Positions 1-10,396 of a DNA stretch of 64,000 nt are shown here, one piece after another. The stretch is taken from assembly GCA_002633025.1 (NCBI GenBank), contig NMRB01002764.1, positions 1 through 64,000 of the forward strand, in the 5' to 3' direction. The notes beneath the pieces are model-generated. The model worked only from the letters and a program-made list of their open reading frames with translations, was not told the origin of the DNA and did no database searches. Positions within the stretch are counted from its first letter, which is position 1. The number at the start of each line of letters is the position of its first letter. This DNA is from Notospermus geniculatus (lineage: Eukaryota > Nemertea > Pilidiophora > Heteronemertea > Lineidae). The position numbers and the translations under genes were made by a program.

Positions 1-348
1 CATGACCCTCGGCCTTGCGGTTGCGAAACGTGCCAGTTTAACGGACGACACACACACACACACACAGACACACATACGGACGCCACTCAGTACATATGAC
101 TAGCAAAAAAGCAAAGAAATTGCAGAAATTTACATCCGCGACAAGATGGTGTAAATTTTAATGTCATGCGACCGAAAAAATAGGGTTTATTCCACGCCAG
201 AAGTTAATGGAAATGACTGGAAATCACGTTGAAAAAAGAAACTTCGGTCTCATCGATCGCAGGGCCACGTCGTGACGTTAGTTCGTCCGGTTCCTCATTT
301 AACTGTTTTGTTATTTTTCAGAGTATCTGAGTTCGTTGGCTGTTTATT

Positions 349-1700
349 TCATTCAGGAGTTTCATTATGCTCCTTTTGTATTGAGTCGGTAGTTTCACGT
401 GCAAAGTTTGTTTTGACTACATTGGCAAGGCAATGATATCGAAAATCACTAACACAGATGTATGCAAAATGAGCTTTTTGATCAATGTCCATACAAATTT
501 TATCTAAAGCACTTCGAACATCAATAGAGGTAGTCTCTTCAGTATTGCTAGTACATTCCTGTGTAGTCAAATGAATGTTTTGATTCTTAGTAGATTTTTC
601 TACTTTTCTTTTTTTCCCTTTCTGTGGAGAAGTGTTTTACAGCTGCGTTTTTGTGCTTTAGAAATTATATCTTTTTCAAGTCTGGCTGCTCTTTTTTCTG
701 GTGATTCATTTATTCGATTTTTTTTGCCATAGCATCTCTATTCTTATCAAGTCTGATTTTCCTTTGCTGAGCAGTTTCATTGTGTCGTGTCTCCATCATT
801 TTGAAACGTTGGCTTTGCTGATATTTGCGGTGCTGACTACACTTAGAAATATATGTTATTAAGTATTCGCGTAATGTTATCTCACTACTGTGAGTAGAAT
901 TTTCTCTCATACTGCAAACCACATCAAAATGATCTGAATTAGTGTTCTGTAGGTAAATGGAAGGGCAATTTTGATCATTATTATCCATCATACCACACAA
1001 TATATTGGGAGTATATTTGTGCCATGATCATTCATTCATTTGGTTGATTTTTTGGTAGACAAAGAAATTGATATGCAACATTGATGCCATTGCTATGATG
1101 TCAGAGTCTTTTGCGTATGTGCCATTCCTTGCCAACCTGTTAATGTATAAATTACAAGTTTCTCCCACCCACAAGTGATGTTTCAAAAACATGCGGTGTT
1201 CTTTCTAATAGTCAGCTACACTCCTCTCGCAGTGTTTAGTTTCGCTCCGTACCTACGCTTCACAAACCACTGCTTCGAATGACCGGTATTCTGCCGATTT
1301 ACCGCCAGATGGCACAACTACTGTTCCCGCTGTCGCGCTGGAGAAAGTGTTTTAGGATTTTGCTCAGTTGCAGCCTGATGGCGGGCGCTAATTGGTTGGA
1401 CAGTAGTGGTGCCATCTGGCGGTAAATCGGCAGAATATCGGCCATTCGAAGCAGTGGTTTGTGAAGCGTAGGTACGGAGCGAAACAAAACACTGCGAGAG
1501 GAGTGTAATGGTCAGCAAGCATCTGTCGAATATTTTTATAAAGATAACTTTCATCACCAGACACTGCGTAGCTGATAGCACGGAAAAAGCAATTTACATC
1601 TCCAGTTTTAGATTTCAGAGCAAAATTGTTGGAGAGAGGTAAATGATGGCCAGCATAATGACGAAAATATCTTACATTGCAATGCACAGCAGATATCATT
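349..1700 (-). pseudogene. Decayed OTU-domain transposon protein split by a MITE
   Basis: Upstream (1508-1700) it reads LPLSNNFALKSKTGDVNCFF, then RAISYAVSGDESY and IRQMLADH, the OTU cysteine-protease start with GD.NCFFRAIS. The rest (349-1216) contains HLWVGETCNLYINRLARNG, DIIAMASMLHINFFVY and NSDHFDVV, which is the OTU catalytic-His region. It then has two NET..(K)R..RL…R type repeats and ICVSDFRYHCLA. Stops (TGA near 1045), frameshifts near 720 and 1190, and a 287-bp MITE break it. OTU plus these Arg-rich repeats is known from Helitron-type and related transposon polyproteins. The parent element is not proven. Confidence 0.7.
1219..1505. mobile_element. 287-bp MITE, TA target site (family M1, copy 1)
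   Basis: Terminal inverted repeats of about 100 bp start CACTCCTCTCGCAGTG and end with its complement, flanked by TA on both sides. It interrupts the OTU pseudogene between its catalytic Cys and His parts. A second copy lies at 42441-42726. The TA duplication points to the Tc1/mariner superfamily or a similar TA inserter. Confidence 0.9.
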
Positions 1701-2159
1701 GATATTCTGGCACAAATACTATTTGTTGTACATTTTCAAGTGGTTCAAATCTATATGGTTGAGTTCTTTGAGTTACTTGAACTATTGCAATGTCATTAGT
1801 ATCTGTTTCCAGAGGGTGTGGTTTTTTGCCTCAGCAGAACATGAATTTGAGTAAATTGCATCATTTACAACTACCGCATCTTTCATTACTGCACCATTGG
1901 TTGAAATTGGTGACAACAAGTTTTGTGCAGTTTCAACAAGTACGGTACTTGAACTTTGGAAGAAGATCTGGAATTGCCAGGATACTTTTCCAAGTCTACC
2001 TGAACATTCTTAGGATTCGAGAGTATTTGTTCTTTCTCAAATTATCAATATTCCGCTTCCTTCTTTTTGGCATAATGATACTCGAAAATGATATACACTG
2101 AATGAAGGATACAATTTCTTTATGGTACTGAAATAATTGTTTTCTGTGTACGTTTAAGA

Positions 2160-2460
2160 TTTCTTTTGCACCTCTTGGATAATTTTTTGCACCTTCTGAC
2201 AGATTTGTTTTTGGTGCGTTTTCGCAGATTTTTAATATGCCTTTTAGCCGATTTATTTCAAATGCCTTCTGGAAGATTTGTTTAGTGCCTTTGGGCAGCT
2301 TGATTTTGTGCGTTTTCGCAGATTTGTTTTGTGCCTTTTGGCAGATATATTATGTGCCTTTTGGCAGATTTGGTTTGAGCCTTTAGGCAGATTTGTCTTG
2401 TGCCTTTTGGCAGATTTGTTTACTGTCTTTTGGCAGTTTCGTTTGTGTGTTTCGGCAGGG
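2160..2460. repeat. Minisatellite, unit about 30 bp
   Basis: Imperfect tandem units of the form CAGATTTGTTTTGTGCCTTTTGG repeat roughly nine times; the unit varies from about 24 to 33 bases. The minus strand translates as repeated KRHKTNLPK-like peptides, but no gene context supports coding. Confidence 0.75.
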
Positions 2461-2599
2461 TTTTTTGTCCCTGCCCTGTTGGCAGTTTTGCAGCACAAGT
2501 AGAACTGGGAGCAGTGGGTCTTCTTATTTACAAATGGCAGCAATGGTTTGCCAGGTAGCTGTACACAATCAACAGTGATACATGTATGGTACACACCTA

Positions 2600-3970
2600 A
2601 CAAAAGCCTGAAAAGGCAGGCAGTAATTTCAGGTCCACCCGAAGACTGAAGACCAACCTGAAAAAATTAAAAAAGAGATAAGAACAAGCCTGCCGGCCTG
2701 GATGGGTCACGTGGGTGGATCGTGAGTTGATGAAGGGATATAAGGAGTTAAAATGGGGGGGGGCACTTGACTGACAGACACAAGAGCTCAATCCATACAG
2801 GACATCAGTTCCTTATACACCGTGCCATAGCCAGCACAGGGATCTGACACGAAAGTTGTAAACCCTCATCAGGATTGTTATTTGTATTGCACAAACACTC
2901 CACTCAACAATCGGCCTGATAATGCCACGATGACCCAGATTCGTGGTATACGCTAACATTAGCCCCAACTGTATGTAACAGGGTCAGAAGTATTTCTGCA
3001 AAGTCAGAAGTGGCTTTTTTCTTTTTTTCCAGTAATCTTTCATAAAAATCACCTATTTTGTCCAATTTTTGTATTTTTTCCCTTAAAAAACAGAAAAACC
3101 ACTTATTTGTAAAAAAAGGACATTATTTATTAAACTAAAAATTGTTCCAGTGAATTGGAACTCAACATACACACAGAGAATACCAAATAATTCAAGATTG
3201 TTTTTTGAATGTAACAATTTTTCTAGAAAAATCATAAAATCACACCAATTTCAGTAGTTTGTTTGTGTGAAGTGTTTTCTCTCATCCATTTTTAACGCAT
3301 TTACAATTTATCAAGCATTTACATAAATATCGCGTTCATTTTTCTGAAAATCTAATCCACCTGGAAATGTTGCTAAATTAATATTATTTTTGTAACAACC
3401 TAGAACATAACATCACCACATATTCATTTCAATCGTGCCTTTAAAGGCTTTTAAAACAAAAAAATTACACTTCCAGATGTTATGAATTTCAATCATGTGA
3501 TATTGGAAATATATAAAAAAACGACATCCTCAGAACTAAACGAATCAGTTTAATTTTGATTCATTTATTTAGGAAACCTTCCATTAAAAACAACAGCATA
3601 ATTTAGTGTACTTTTTCAAACCACTGGCGAGTGCAATTGCTTAAAAATTTACCACTTCATATCTGTCAAATAATTCACAAGAAGCATTTAAATTTCCAAA
3701 AGTTTCAAATAGTGTAAAATGTAATCAATTTTCACTGTCAATATATACCTAAATTTTGTAGTGGCATATTCTCAATACGAGTCAAGGAGAATACTCTCTT
3801 TCAGTATTCCATGCACACGTTTATCCTGATGATTAAATTATAGATCAATGCATGGTCTCAACAAGACACACAACAAGTGTTCCTTTTCAGAACACTTAAA
3901 AAATCTGAACGAAATAATTTTTCAATATCACCAACAAAATAGTCATGAGCATGTATCCTTTTCTGGATTT
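2600..3970. other. AT-rich intergenic stretch without a recognisable gene
   Basis: Long A/T-rich DNA with only very short open frames on both strands. No splice-bounded exon, RNA gene or terminal inverted repeat could be supported here. Confidence 0.5.
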
Positions 3971-3984
3971 CTCTTGCGAAATAT

Positions 3985-4425
3985 TTCAATTAAGTGGTGT
4001 ATATCTCAATAAGAGTTGGTAGTAACCCTCATTTTCAGGATTGTCAGCATTCGTTAATGAAATATTCCAAGAATATGGGATATTGTGCATATTCTCAAAA
4101 AGAGCCACTAACAGTACTCTTTTTCATGACTATTATGAATCGTTAACAACATTTTTCCGGAATATGGAGCATATTCTCAAAAAGAGTCACTATGAGTACT
4201 CTCTTTCAGGATTGTTGGGATTTGTTAATGAAATATTTCAATAATGTTGGGTATTTTCTCAAAAAGAGTCACTATGAGTACTCTTTTTCAGGATTGTCAG
4301 GATTTGTTAAATTTTTCAATAATATTGGGTATATTCTTAAAAAGAGTCACTACGAGTACTCTTTTTCAGGATTATCAGGATTTGTTAATGAAATATTTCG
4401 TGTACATTCTCAATAAGAGTCGGCA
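3985..4425. repeat. Minisatellite, unit about 72-95 bp
   Basis: Five to six units share TCTCAAAAAGAGTCACTATG, then a TTTCAGGATTGTCAGGATTT-type stretch and GTTAATGAAATATTTCAATA. Unit starts fall near 3998, 4093, 4171, 4258, 4337 and 4409. Open frames here are by-products of the repeat. Confidence 0.85.
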
Positions 4426-4502
4426 GTAGGCCCAATACCTCGCCGATTTTTCCCTGTGGCAGCTGCACTCACCGGTCCGCATTTTACTCCTCACCGATTC
4501 AA

Positions 4503-4536
4503 AATGGCGGACGTGGAGAAGATGCCCATAAAAACA
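4503..4536 (+). CDS. Possible first coding exon (MADVEKMPIKT…)
   Basis: AAAATGGCGGACGTGG has a typical animal start context, and the frame is open for 11 codons to an ACAG|GTAAAA donor-like site. No downstream exon was identified, and a mariner-like relic begins 26 bases later. It could equally be chance. Confidence 0.2.
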
Positions 4537-4562
4537 GGTAAAATGATGATGATTAAAGTATT

Positions 4563-5470
4563 ACAGGGTGACCCAAAAAAATGAGACCCATGAACATGTT
4601 AATAAAAACTTTAATTTTCAGGCTACAGCAACCAAATTTCACACATGTTATCTCAACTTAATGCACGGCCTTCACACCAAGTTTCATTAGTCAGGGCGTA
4701 TCACTTTCCGTTTAATGACCTCTTTCCATAATGTGCTCAAGATGAGCCCCTCGGCGCTGGCGGCGCACTTGAACACAACGCGCGAAGTTCTCAATGACTC
4801 GAACGCACGCCTCTTTTGGAATCTCACGAATCTTCGCAGTTGAATAACGCCTTCTGGGGCACTACCCCACCCCAGGACTGCCTACAGAGGCCTCTTCATC
4901 CCGTTAAGTGCACTGCGTGGGTTGCGATTATCAACACATGGAATCATCGGGCCATTCTGGTTTGAGAATGAGAACGAGCGTGCAGTCACTGTGAATACAG
5001 AACGTTACCTAGGGGTCCTCCGCAAGTTTTTGGCTGTACTCGGCCGACGAAGGGGGTTTATAGGGGAGGATCAATGGTTTTAGCCGGATGGGGCAACTCC
5101 CCACACCTCAAATGACTCGCTGAATTGGTTGCGCGAACACTTTCAGGATCGCCTTATCAGTCGGAGGTGTGACCCTGAATGGGCTTCACACTCGCCAGAC
5201 CTGAACCCCCTGATTTCTAAACCTATGGGACTACCTCAAAGACAATGTCTATAGGAATAATCCCCAAAACATTCACGAGTTGAAGGATGCCATAACTGCG
5301 AAGATTCGTGAGATTCCAAAGGAGGAGTGTGTTCGATTCATTGAGAACTTCGCGCGTCGTGTTCAAGTGTGCCGCCAGCGCCGAGGGGCTCATCCTGAGC
5401 ACATTATGGAAAGACGTCATTAAACGGAAAGTGATACGCCCTGACTTATGAAACTTGGTGTGCAGGCCTA
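4563..5470 (+). pseudogene. Fold-back relic of a mariner/Tc1-type transposase
   Basis: From about 4900 the plus strand reads, with frameshifts and stops, ENERAVTVNTERYLGVLRKF, DGATPHTSNDSLNWLREHF, SRRCDPEWASHSPDLNPLDF and LKDAITAKIREIPKEECVRF, ending HIMERRH at a TAA (5421-5423). DGATPHT and SPDLNPLDF are the second and third catalytic blocks of mariner-like DDE/D transposases. The first catalytic block is absent. The left 4667-4846 is an inverted copy of the C-terminal end (about 5285-5468), and the left edge CAGGGTGACCCAAAAAAA looks like a terminal repeat. Confidence 0.8.
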
Positions 5471-5683
5471 CCATCTATAGGTATATACATCAACATGTAC
5501 AAAGTTTCAACACAATATTTAATTTCATACCATTATCAAAATATACATGTATCCCTTTGGAATTTTTCACAAAATGCACCCTGAAGGCCAATACTGGAAT
5601 CCAACCACGTTTGAAATCAAACTCTACCTAGATCTTGGTCTATATTGGGTGTTCCCCAAAGAACTCATTTAAAGCCGCACAGT

Positions 5684-5915
5684 ATGCACCGCTACTCACT
5701 CTCCATTTCGGCCGAAACATATTGCAACCTCATTTACAGGCGTGCATAGTGTATAGAACCATAGAACCACATATTGTAGCATTATCCTGCATCGAGGTTT
5801 TGGGAATCCCCTTGGGGAATCCCCAATGCTGTGTATAGTCTTGCGCATCCAGCCGTTTCGTTCTACAATAGACTATGGTCGCCGATAATGACCCATCCAT
5901 CTATACTGTGCGTCT
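5684..5915. repeat. Interspersed repeat shared with 18651-18936
   Basis: CATTTACAGGCGTGC, TATTATCCTGCATCGAGGTTT-like and GACCCATCCATCTATACTG blocks recur at 18651-18936 at moderate identity. It joins fragments of the R1/R2-type modular repeats and has no coding content. Confidence 0.6.
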
Positions 5916-5929
5916 TTAAAGCTGAACTG

Positions 5930-6194
5930 CATGAACAAAAACCCATCATGCGGCGAGCAAGAGAAATGCTAATGCGCTGCAAACACCTGAAACGAAGGCT
6001 CAGAACATGACAGACCCAACGAGGCCAGTAGGGTGCCACCTTATTTGTCTTCGGGTAACAGAGCTGTCAACATCTCCGGATACCTCTCAGACACTACTCA
6101 AAGAAAAAAATTATAGTCATTTAGACGGGATTCGAACTGTAAACCTTCTGATCTGTAATCCACCACTCTCCCCACTCGGCCAACAAGCCAGCTG
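5930..6194 (-). mobile_element. tRNA-derived SINE-like repeat, minus orientation
   Basis: The head at 6122-6194 (minus) has an A-box-like GGCCGAGTGGGGAGAG and a B-box-like AGTTCGAATCCC, as in a tRNA gene, but stems do not pair well. The body continues through CACCTTATTTGTCTTCGG to a tail complementary to ATGAACAAAAACCCATCATG. The same layout recurs at 6826-7095 in the opposite direction. Confidence 0.7.
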
Positions 6195-6825
6195 ACGAAG
6201 ACATGATTTGTGTTTGTCATAGACATAGGCCTTTGACTTACGTAATAATACTACGAATAAGAGAAAACACAGGAAGCCAATCAACAAGATCGTTGGCCGA
6301 ATGGGGAAGACGGTGGAGCCAAGATAACGTAAACTCCCCCGGCAGTTTCAAACCGCTTCCCACTGCGTTATCCGCGCTTAGAAACTGCCATTGTTGACGC
6401 CAATCTCAACATATGACCAACAGACGGCGCTCGCTTTCGATTCGGGGAATCCCCATTTGGGAATCAGCGCGATACTCGCCAGTAAAACGGACCAAATTAG
6501 TGATTCTCGGCAGCTTTCATGAGGCAACTGGATTATATACCCTTCAAAATGTCCAAAACGTGGGGACAGACTAACAGGTGCGTGACAACATTGCTCATAT
6601 TTGCAAACGGCGTTGATCTTGTTGGCTTTCCAATCGCGAAAAGTGCATGAATACACAGTGTACATTTTGTACACATATCATAGCCAATCAGAAAGTGTGT
6701 TACTCCGGCGTCGGCTAAACCCGCGATGACGGCTCGTGATTGGATATCTCGTCAAACAGCGCCATCTGTTGACTATAAGTCAGTTTTGGCGCCAATCATG
6801 CCAGTGTTTAGTGGGTCTATACCTA

Positions 6826-7095
6826 CGGCCAGCTAAACACTGGGGCCGAGTGTAAGATAACGGGGCGTGTTCGATTCCCAGCTGGGTCGAACTTTTTTCT
6901 TTCCAAAAAAGTGTTCAGCAGGAGCTCACCAGAGGATGTTGACACCTTGACAGTCCGAAGACAAATAAGGTGCCGCTCTCCTGGCATCCTGGGGTCTATC
7001 ATGTTCTGAACCTTAGTTTTGAGGTGTTTGCAGGGCGTTTGCATTTCTCTTGCTCGTTGCATGGGGGCTTTTCGTTCATGCAGTTCAGCTTTAAT
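6826..7095 (+). mobile_element. tRNA-derived SINE-like repeat, plus orientation
   Basis: Second copy of the family at 5930-6194, here on the plus strand: GGCCGAGTGTAAGATAAC and GTGTTCGATTCCC at the head, then a body matching the first copy, and the tail GCATGGGGGCTTTTCGTTC followed by CAGTTCAGCTTTAA. Tail fragments recur at 23690, 27180 and 39945-40085. Confidence 0.7.
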
Positions 7096-7327
7096 AAGGC
7101 CATAACTTTTACACTTTTTCAACAAATGTCCAAGTATTTCATATGTGATATGATGCTGCTAATTGTGGGTTATATTGAAAATTTGAGGTAAATATCTCAG
7201 GACAGTACAAAAACACATCAATTTTAAAATGAGGAGTCAAAATCTGTTGTGCCGGAATCATGCAATCCTTGAGCCCAACGCCTGCGAATTGTGGTGCCGC
7301 TATGTCCGACTGACGTGACTGATACTA

Positions 7328-7713
7328 CCGTATTTACGCGTATTTAAGCACATGCGCTTATAAACGAAAATCGCTTGTTTTAAGGCCTTTTTCCCACCTT
7401 CGTTTCGCCCGATTATAAGCATACGCTTATGCTTTTCTGGAACAAAACCGCTTCTTTGGCACATTTTCCTGGCCAAGGATGTTGTCGGCTCAGATCATTG
7501 GCGCATTCTAGACACAAATGATAATTAGTCCGTTGATTGCGGTTGTCGGCCCGTGCCAAGGCGATCATTGTCCGCGATCGGCCCGCTGCCGGGACTCGCC
7601 GAGTAAGTAGGTATCGTATACACTGAACTTTGATGCAAACTGCATGTAACACTTATGGCCGTACGAAATCCATTAAAACGAAGCGCAGTGTGATAAAATA
7701 CGCATAAATACGG
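7328..7713. mobile_element. 386-bp TIR element, TA target
   Basis: Ends CCGTATTTACGCGTATTTA and TAAAATACGCATAAATACGG are inverted, with TA on each side. It splits a repeat whose two direct copies are 7717-7848 and 7936-8068. No transposase inside. Confidence 0.8.
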
Positions 7714-7716
7714 TAC

Positions 7717-8190
7717 ATGAAGTTTCGATGACCAGTTTAGGAGTAATTGCAAATTTTGTGTTTGCACTATGTGCCCCCTTGTGGCCAAAGTAGGAATCAT
7801 ATTCGGCCGATTTTCAATAGCGAGAAGCGTCATGTCATGAGGTATCAACCTCTGCTACCTTGAAATTTAGGTCTAATAAAAAACACGTCTGATATGTTGT
7901 GTACCCTTACTGGATACACCCACCATAAAAAAATTTCTTGAAGTTTCGATGACCAGTTTAGGAGTAATCGCAAATTTTGTGTTTTCACTATGTGCCCCCT
8001 GTTTGCCAAAGTAGGAATCAGATCCGGCCGATTTTCAATAGCGAGAAGCGTCATGTCGTGAGGTATCACCATACAAAATTTGAGACGAAAATTCCGAAGC
8101 ATTCTCAAGTTAGAGCGTTCACGTCGTTTTTGCGTGACGCCGACGACGACGCCAGCGTGATGACAATACCCCGAAGACCCTGATGGGCCT
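7717..8190. repeat. Direct duplication of a modular repeat
   Basis: The block AAGTTTCGATGACCAGTTTA … CGAGAAGCGTCATGTC occurs at 7717-7848 and again at 7936-8068. The second copy runs on into CGACGACGACGCCAGCGTGA, a common end type of such repeats. It is related in style to R1 but is not the same sequence. Confidence 0.7.
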
Positions 8191-8199
8191 TGGGGTGAA

Positions 8200-9900
8200 A
8201 AGGTATTCATTTCACATTATCCCTGTTTGCCATTCCCTATTTTGCCTTTTCAAATCCTGCCTTATCCCATCTTTCCTCCTCTGTCTCTATTCACCTTTTC
8301 CGATTCCACCTTCCAATTCTCCTTTCTGTTAATTTGCAAAATTGGCAAAACATCAATCCAGAATAAGGCCAGCTGAGACAAAGATAAAATATCACAAATG
8401 CCGAAGATTATAAGATGAACTGCAAAAATACCAGATCAGACTCAGAGAATGCGAAATGGGATAAGACAACATACTGGACATGTGAAATTTCCTCACACCA
8501 ATCAATCCCAAAAACTCAGATATTCTAGTTATTCATCTCTTAATGGAATCGAAAAATTTTGCCAGTTTGGGACTGGTTTTCACACAGGTGTTTGATTTTT
8601 ACAACCACTTAGTTTCACCATCTTACACTAGTTGGCTCTAGAATACTTAACAGGATTTTTAAAAAAATATTGTTAAAGGAGCACGGTATTGGATCTCAAA
8701 TGCGTTATTTGACTGCCGACGTAGAGGGAGCCACCTAGCGGCAGTAAGACGAACTACAAAAATGCATTACAAAATGTACGCAGTAAATCTGTTCATTCGC
8801 CGAGACTTAGTCAGACCCTTGGGTTGGACCGCGCCGGCTATCGCGAAAAAGTGGCAATACCTTGCTCCTTTAATAAATATTGTAATTGATACTTCCAAAT
8901 GTTGCACATATTGCGTGTATTACACAAGAATGAAAAATATTGCATAAAACCGGTGTTTTACGTGCTTTTGACCAACTTGTGACCATGTGCTACATGTATG
9001 TTAACACCTGTCAATCATCAGGCCGCTCGGTGCTGCCACCATCAGCTCGTGTTGATTGTAATCACAAGACAACACTATTGACCACATTTTAAATTCTTAC
9101 CACATTTCTGGTAGTTTTTAAGAATAAACCTGTTGAAATATGGCACCGAAGTTTTATTTCCTACTCAAGGACGGAGGAATACTGCTAAAATATGGTGTTT
9201 TCACCAACTCGTGACCACTTTTTTGCAACGATATTGCGGTGCCGGTGCTGATAATCATAATCAATGGCCATGGATGGGGCCTTCAAACGTCAAGCGCCTA
9301 CAAACTGTGCTTGAAATCATCATTTTTGGCCAAAAGTAACTGCATTTTTTAAAATCTCATCAACTGATTAATACCTTACCTTTTTCAGACAAAGCTCTAC
9401 TGATCATCTTCGATAATCGAAGGCCGATCTGCTCTACACTGCGTTACATTGCACATCACCCTTCGAGAAATAGACCAGTCGGCGGCGTATTTTGGCACAA
9501 TGCCAGCTTTACCGGTCGACCAATCACATTGCACTTTATATCGGGTCTTCGGCTACCACTATTTGTACCCCGATTCGAATTTTACAACACCGATTCTTAC
9601 TGGCCTCTTCTTCTCTAGGCGTCAGAAACGCCGTGGACTGGTCAATTTCTCAAAGGGTGATCGGCCTTCGATCATCGAAGAACTCATGAAAAACGGTGAT
9701 AACAACTAAGATTTTGCCGATTTGATTTTGGGTGTCGCCTTCAAATATGATGACCCAAAGCCAACCCAGATACATAATTTATCATGTATTAGGACTAGTC
9801 TTTCTCCTCATGCTGGTCTGTGGCAAAGGTCAAAGGTCAGTAAGAACTGCGTGGAGGTTGAAAACTCGGCGAAATCGCCACAAAATCACCAAAAACTCGG
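8200..9900. other. Intergenic DNA downstream of the gene
   Basis: No exon, RNA gene or clear mobile element could be supported. Several short frames overlap on both strands without conserved motifs. The 3' UTR of the DUF7869-like gene may extend into this stretch. Confidence 0.4.
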
Positions 9901-10144
9901 CTGACTTTAACCGAATCAGGAAAATGAAACCTTTCAGACATGGCTAGATATGATATACACATTGTGTTAAAATACCCGATAGGTTCGTTCTGCCTTTTTT
10001 TCAGAACCGTCATGAAATCGCCAGAAGGAAAGAATGAGAGGCTGAGTGAAACCAATATGTTAAGCACATGGACTGCCTTCAAAATGAACAAGCAGTTGTC
10101 AGTAAAAGAACTTTTTATGTTGAAGCAACAGTCCCAATCATAAT

Positions 10145-10396
10145 TCACACGCCTTTTTCCAACATATCTTTCAATAAATCCAAAGCTTTCATCATCTGCT
10201 CGTTTACTGTCACTTTCTCTTCCACCAACTCGAATCCCTTCAGCATCACACTTCCTTTCGTAACTTTTTCCGTATACGGCACTCTTCTGTGACCCTCTTC
10301 CATGAATGCTGGACTCCATTTCTGACCCATTTTCAAACTCCCCGTTGCTGCATAAAATCTTATCAGCATCTCATCGTCATCACATTTTTCAATTAC
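10145..10396 (-). CDS. Exon 17 (terminal) of the DUF7869-like gene
   Basis: Encodes residues 831-913: VIEKCDDDEMLIRFYAATG, then GQKWSPAFMEEG completing the putative barrel, and an amphipathic helix MMKALDLLKDMLEKGV before TGA. Acceptor TTTCAG. No close AATAAA is evident directly downstream, so the 3' UTR end is not placed. Confidence 0.85.
   Translation of the reverse strand, partial: VIEKCDDDEMLIRFYAATGSLKMGQKWSPAFMEEGHRRVPYTEKVTKGSVMLKGFELVEEKVTVNEQMMKALDLLKDMLEKGV

Noticed and set aside
3985-4425. CRISPR-like array
   Set aside because: Units are contiguous, diverged and eukaryotic in context, with no conserved short repeat and unique spacer pattern. It is a minisatellite.
9837-10319. 160-codon minus-strand frame reading through exon 17
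   Set aside because: It is out of frame with exon 17, whose phase is fixed by exon 16 and by family-like content. The long frame is a shadow.
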